Positions 6,437 to 8,372 of a DNA stretch of 8,372 nt are shown here, one piece after another. Under the pieces are notes generated by a model. The model saw only the letters and a program-made list of their open reading frames with translations, searched no databases and was not told the DNA's origin. The DNA comes from Oscillospiraceae bacterium. GTDB lineage: Bacteria; Bacillota; Clostridia; Oscillospirales; Oscillospiraceae. The stretch lies in assembly GCA_017409645.1 (NCBI GenBank), contig JAFQSI010000243.1, positions 1 through 8,372 on the forward strand. Reading direction: 5' to 3'. Every line of letters starts with the position of its first letter. Within the stretch, counting starts at the first letter, position 1. The position numbers were made by a program, and so were the translations under genes.

Positions 6437-7309
6437 ATGTACCGCTATACAAACATCTCCTTCCCCAGTCTGGGGATCGACATCGACCCGCTGCGGGCGT
6501 TTTCTATCGGGCCGCTGAGCATCCATATGTACGGCCTGATCATCGCCGTGGGACTGATGCTGGCGGTGGTCTACGGCATGCGCCGGGCGCCCCGGTTCGG
6601 CCTGACCGAGGACCATGTGCTGGACGGCGTGCTGTGGATCACGCCCTTCGCCATCCTCTGCGCCCGGGCCTACTACTGTATTTTCTCCTGGGAGATGTAC
6701 GCCGACGACCCCATCTCCGTTCTCTACATCTGGAACGGCGGCATCGCCATCTACGGCGGCGTCCTGGGCGCGGTGGCGGGCATCATCCTCTACTGCCGGA
6801 TCCGGAAGATCAGTCTGGGCGCGGCACTGGATCTGGTGCTGCTGGGCTTTCTGATCGGACAGGCCATCGGCCGGTGGGGAAATTTCTTCAACCGGGAGGC
6901 CTTTGGTGCCGAGACGGATTCCTTCCTGCGGATGGGCCTGTTCAGCCCCCTGACCGGGACCACCACCTATTATCACCCCACCTTTTTGTATGAGTCCGTA
7001 TGGAACGCCCTGGGCTTCGTGATCCTGCATTTCCTGTCGAAGAAGCGGCAGTACGACGGTCAGATCGCCCTGGGCTATGCGGCCTGGTACGGCCTGGGCC
7101 GGACCTTCATCGAGGGCCTGCGGACCGACAGCCTGTATATCCCCGGCACCCCCATCCGGGTCAGCCAGCTTCTGGCCGCGGTCAGCTGCCTGGCGGCGCT
7201 GGCGGTGCTGGCCTATTTCGTGATCAAGCCCCCGGCACGGAAGCTGTTCGTCCACCGGGCGGCAGAGGAAACCACCGAACCTACCGAAGGAGGAAACGAA
7301 GATGCATGA
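6437..7309 (+). CDS. lgt: Prolipoprotein diacylglyceryl transferase
   Basis: Lgt transfers diacylglycerol from phosphatidylglycerol to the lipobox cysteine of prolipoproteins at the cytoplasmic membrane, the first step of lipoprotein maturation. The 290-residue sequence shows several membrane helices and all main signatures: HMYGLIIAVG (30-39), WNGGIAIYGG (99-108, where Tyr106 takes the place of the E. coli His103, as is usual in Firmicutes), GRWGNFFNREAFG (145-157, the Lgt signature with essential Arg and Asn), HPTFLYES (180-187) and GRTFIEGLRTDSL (221-233, with Arg222 and Glu226 matching E. coli Arg239 and Glu243). AAAGGAG (6423-6429) lies 7 bases before the ATG. The C-terminus carries an acidic Thr/Glu tail after a basic stretch. 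Its last 8 bases overlap the start of the next gene. Confidence 0.97.
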   Translation: MYRYTNISFPSLGIDIDPLRAFSIGPLSIHMYGLIIAVGLMLAVVYGMRRAPRFGLTEDHVLDGVLWITPFAILCARAYYCIFSWEMYADDPISVLYIWNGGIAIYGGVLGAVAGIILYCRIRKISLGAALDLVLLGFLIGQAIGRWGNFFNREAFGAETDSFLRMGLFSPLTGTTTYYHPTFLYESVWNALGFVILHFLSKKRQYDGQIALGYAAWYGLGRTFIEGLRTDSLYIPGTPIRVSQLLAAVSCLAALAVLAYFVIKPPARKLFVHRAAEETTEPTEGGNEDA

Positions 7310-7640
7310 TTTCTTTGACAAGCTGGGCGCCGCCGCCCGCCGGGCCGCGGGCAACGTGGCCAACGAGGTCAATGTGGCCGCCGAGAAGCAGCGGCTGAGC
7401 GACGCCTACCGGGACCTGGGCAAGCTGTGCTATCAGGCCCTGAAGAAGGGAGAGACGCCCGACTTCTCCGCAGAGGAAGCGAAGATCGACGCCCTGCTGG
7501 CGAAGATCGCCGAGCTGAAGGACCGCCGCAACGTCACCGATGTGGACACCGAGCCCACCGTCACCGTGGAGCCCAAGGCCGAACCCGCCGCCGAAGCCCC
7601 CACCGCACAGGAGCCGGATTTCGTCATCGTGGAAGAATAA
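7302..7640 (+). CDS. Small acidic helical protein of unknown function, coupled to lgt
   Basis: A 112-residue protein I cannot assign to a named family. The N-terminal ~75 residues (starting MHDFFDKLGAAARRAAGNVA) look like one amphipathic helix followed by a helical hairpin with heptad-like spacing (QRLSDAYRDLGKLCYQALKKG, split over 30-50; KIDALLAKIAELKDRR). The layout resembles the helical part of small Firmicutes proteins of the form FFDKLGK...A...YxxLGKxxY that often carry a zinc ribbon; no CxxC ribbon is present here, only one Cys. The C-terminal ~35 residues are Pro/Glu/Ala-rich and end in DFVIVEE, likely disordered. No signal peptide or membrane span is seen, though the first helix could lie on a membrane. 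AAGGAGG (7287-7293) 8 bases upstream makes the start firm; the ORF overlaps lgt by 8 bases. Confidence 0.8.
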   Translation: MHDFFDKLGAAARRAAGNVANEVNVAAEKQRLSDAYRDLGKLCYQALKKGETPDFSAEEAKIDALLAKIAELKDRRNVTDVDTEPTVTVEPKAEPAAEAPTAQEPDFVIVEE

Positions 7641-7645
7641 GGGAA

Positions 7646-7669
7646 GGCCCCGGGCAGCTGCCCGGGGCC
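7646..7669 (+). terminator. 24-base perfect palindrome, probable terminator of the ymfF-lgt unit
   Basis: GGCCCCGGGC (7646-7655), a four-base AGCT centre and GCCCGGGGCC (7660-7669) form a perfect 10-bp GC stem starting 5 bases after the TAA of the small protein gene. The following bases (GTTGTTCC) are only weakly U-rich, so termination may be inefficient or factor-assisted. Confidence 0.65.
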
Positions 7670-7685
7670 GTTGTTCCGAAGGGAG

Positions 7686-7950
7686 CTGTAGGGCGGGGGC
7701 ATGCCCCCGCCGACCAGGTTGGTTGACCACCCGGCTGATACAGAAGGACCAACGATCAATGTGCTGTCATTGCGAGGGCCAACGGCCCGTGGCAATCCGT
7801 TCTCTTTCCGTCCCCAAAGGGGACGGGCGATGCTTTGCATCGCAGAGGATGCGGATTGCCACGTCGGGCTGCGCCCTCCTCGCAATGACAATGGTAATCG
7901 AAAGCGGTTCCTTCTGATAGACACTGTTTGTTATCGCACCCGCCCTACAG
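7686..7950. repeat. Nested inverted-repeat element with CATTGCGAGG core
   Basis: Stems are stacked inside one another: CTGTAGGGCGGG (7686-7697) with CCCGCCCTACAG (7939-7950), 12 bp; CAGAAGGA (7741-7748) with TCCTTCTG (7909-7916), 8 bp; TGTCATTGCGAGG (7765-7777) with CCTCGCAATGACA (7878-7890), 13 bp; and CGTGGCAATCCG (7788-7799) with CGGATTGCCACG (7852-7863), 12 bp. Leaf hairpins are GGCGGGGGC/GCCCCCGCC (7692-7711), GGGCC/GGCCC (7776-7788), CCGTCCCC/GGGGACGG (7808-7826), GCGATGC/GCATCGC (7827-7843) and GGGC/GCCC (7866-7876). The CATTGCGAGG...GGCAATCCG core belongs to a repeat type seen in many bacterial genomes. The outer GTAGGGCGGGGGC...GCCCCCGCC part looks like a separate repeat into which the core inserted. 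No transposase is present, so it is best read as non-autonomous. Confidence 0.8.
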
Positions 7951-7961
7951 GGTCGATCTCG

Positions 7962-8099
7962 TTACACGGTCCCCTCCTTCGGCAGCTGCAGCTCCCGACT
8001 GGCGAGTTCCAGGCAGCGGTGGAAATAGGTGTACATGCAGACGGGGTAGGACCACAGCTCTCTGGTCCGGGGATGCGCGTCGGTATATCGGGTCATCAT
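7962..8099 (-). CDS. Small coding-like ORF (45 residues), possibly a gene remnant
   Basis: From ATG at 8099 to TAA at 7962 the minus strand reads MMTRYTDAHPRTRELW, then SYPVCMYTYFHRCLELAS and a helical end. Third codon positions are mostly G or C and the composition (Trp, Tyr, His, Cys, balanced charges) looks like a real protein rather than a shadow frame. I do not recognise it. No good ribosome binding site precedes either ATG, and the in-frame extension upstream (to ATG 8165) is Ser/Arg-rich and looks like antisense, so the 5' end may be lost. It ends 12 bases from the nested repeat. Confidence 0.35.
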   Translation of the reverse strand: MMTRYTDAHPRTRELWSYPVCMYTYFHRCLELASRELQLPKEGTV

Positions 8100-8202
8100 C
8101 CTGGTGCTGGTCCGGGAGGCAATCGCGGCCTTCGAGGAGAAGCACGGCCCCATCGAGGGCGACATCCGTCCGGATGTGAACGTGAAGCCCTCAAGAAAAT
8201 GA
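8092..8202 (+). pseudogene. Plus-strand C-terminal gene fragment ahead of the tRNA promoter
   Basis: The frame ending at TGA 8200-8202 reads VIILVLVREAIAAFEEKHG followed by PIEGDIRPDVNVKPSRK. Codons end almost always in G or C until the last three, and the residues fit a genuine C-terminus. The frame closes upstream at TAG 8047-8049, and from 8050 to about 8091 it is antisense to the minus-strand ORF, so the fragment probably joins unrelated sequence near 8092. There is no convincing start codon or ribosome binding site (GTG 8104 is possible). Family unknown. Confidence 0.3.
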
Positions 8203-8231
8203 TTGATTTTTCCTCCGGGAGCTGATATAAT
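8203..8231 (+). promoter_or_regulatory. Promoter of the tRNA-Ser gene
   Basis: TTGATT (8203-8208), a 17-base spacer and a perfect TATAAT (8226-8231) lie 11 bases before the tRNA. Initiation would fall a few bases upstream of position 8243, as expected for a singly transcribed tRNA. Confidence 0.8.
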
Positions 8232-8242
8232 GAATCTGTTAC

Positions 8243-8334
8243 GGAGGAGTACTCAAGCTGGTCGAAGAGGCGTGACTCGAAATCTCGTAGGGCGTGAAAG
8301 CGTTGCAAGGGTTCGAATCCCTTCTCCTCCGCCA
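8243..8334 (+). tRNA. tRNA-Ser, anticodon CGA
   Basis: Complete type II tRNA with encoded CCA. Acceptor stem GGAGGAG (8243-8249) pairs with CTCCTCC (8324-8330); the D stem is CTC/GAG; the anticodon loop CTCGAAA (8276-8282) gives anticodon CGA at 8278-8280, reading UCG serine codons. A long variable arm around a GAAA loop (about 8288-8306) fits serine, and the T arm is AAGGG-TTCGAAT-CCCTT (8307-8323). Discriminator G8331 precedes CCA 8332-8334. One oddity: the middle pair of the anticodon stem (CGTGA with TCTCG) is T8273 opposite T8285. Confidence 0.93.
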
Positions 8335-8362
8335 GAAAAAGCACCCTTCGGGGTGCTTTTTC
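8335..8362 (+). terminator. Intrinsic terminator of the tRNA-Ser gene
   Basis: GAAAAAGCACCC (8335-8346) and GGGTGCTTTTTC (8351-8362) form a perfect 12-bp stem closed by a TTCG tetraloop, with the T run in the 3' arm. It starts directly after the tRNA CCA, so the primary transcript is very short. Confidence 0.9.
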
Positions 8363-8372
8363 AACTAAATCC

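Noticed and set aside
6386..7372. Minus-strand ORF of 328 codons opposite lgt
   Set aside because: Antisense to a gene with clear Lgt signatures; composition is typical of a shadow frame.
7701..8225. Plus-strand ORF of 174 codons over the intergenic repeats
   Set aside because: It runs through inverted repeats and antisense of the small minus ORF, with no ribosome binding site and no consistent composition.
8096..8344. Minus-strand ORF of 82 codons starting in the tRNA terminator
   Set aside because: It is antisense to the tRNA-Ser gene; the EKGFEPLQRFHALRDFESR-like product is a well-known false ORF across tRNA genes.

Overview
The window looks like chromosomal core DNA from a GC-rich Gram-positive anaerobe, most likely a gut Clostridia/Oscillospirales-type member of the Bacillota. 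This rests on strong GGAGG ribosome binding sites, strongly GC-ending codons, a Firmicutes-type Lgt, a YmfF/YmfH-like M16 peptidase pair, and intergenic repeats of a kind common in such genomes. The taxon is an inference. No plasmid, phage, CRISPR or defence system is visible.

Layout, left to right. (1) 1-469, minus strand: the first half of an ATP-dependent 6-phosphofructokinase (pfkA), cut by the window edge, with its own promoter and a pair of phased dyad repeats upstream. (2) About 621-761: a compact palindromic element that folds as a three-hairpin cloverleaf. (3) 766-3614, minus strand: a tightly coupled three-gene unit running prmA, then a membrane-anchored glycoside-hydrolase-like protein, then a class I methyltransferase, read from a good sigma-A promoter at 3640-3668. 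(4) 3615-3806: a divergent intergenic region with that promoter, a TATAAT box facing the other way, and a short tandem GTTGACAG-type repeat.

(5) 3807-7640, plus strand: four genes. These are an inactive M16 subunit (ymfF-like), an active M16 subunit (ymfH-like), lgt (prolipoprotein diacylglyceryl transferase) and a small acidic helical protein of unknown function. Neighbouring genes overlap by 4 or 8 bases, except ymfH and lgt, which are separated by an AT-rich hairpin repeat that also supplies the stop codon of ymfH. (6) 7641-8202: a 24-base perfect palindrome (probable terminator), a nested 265-bp inverted-repeat element with several hairpins, and two short coding-like fragments lying head to head. 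(7) 8203-8362: a complete tRNA-Ser(CGA) gene with a near-consensus promoter and a UUCG-capped terminator.

Functionally the genes are housekeeping: glycolysis, ribosomal protein methylation, lipoprotein maturation and translation. The less-described parts are the non-coding elements (the cloverleaf at 639-744, the nested element at 7686-7950, and the putative operator upstream of pfkA), the glycoside-hydrolase-like protein held between two methyltransferases, and the small protein coupled to lgt. I did not find a clear, wholly new multi-gene system. The structured repeats are the strongest candidates for something unexplained.
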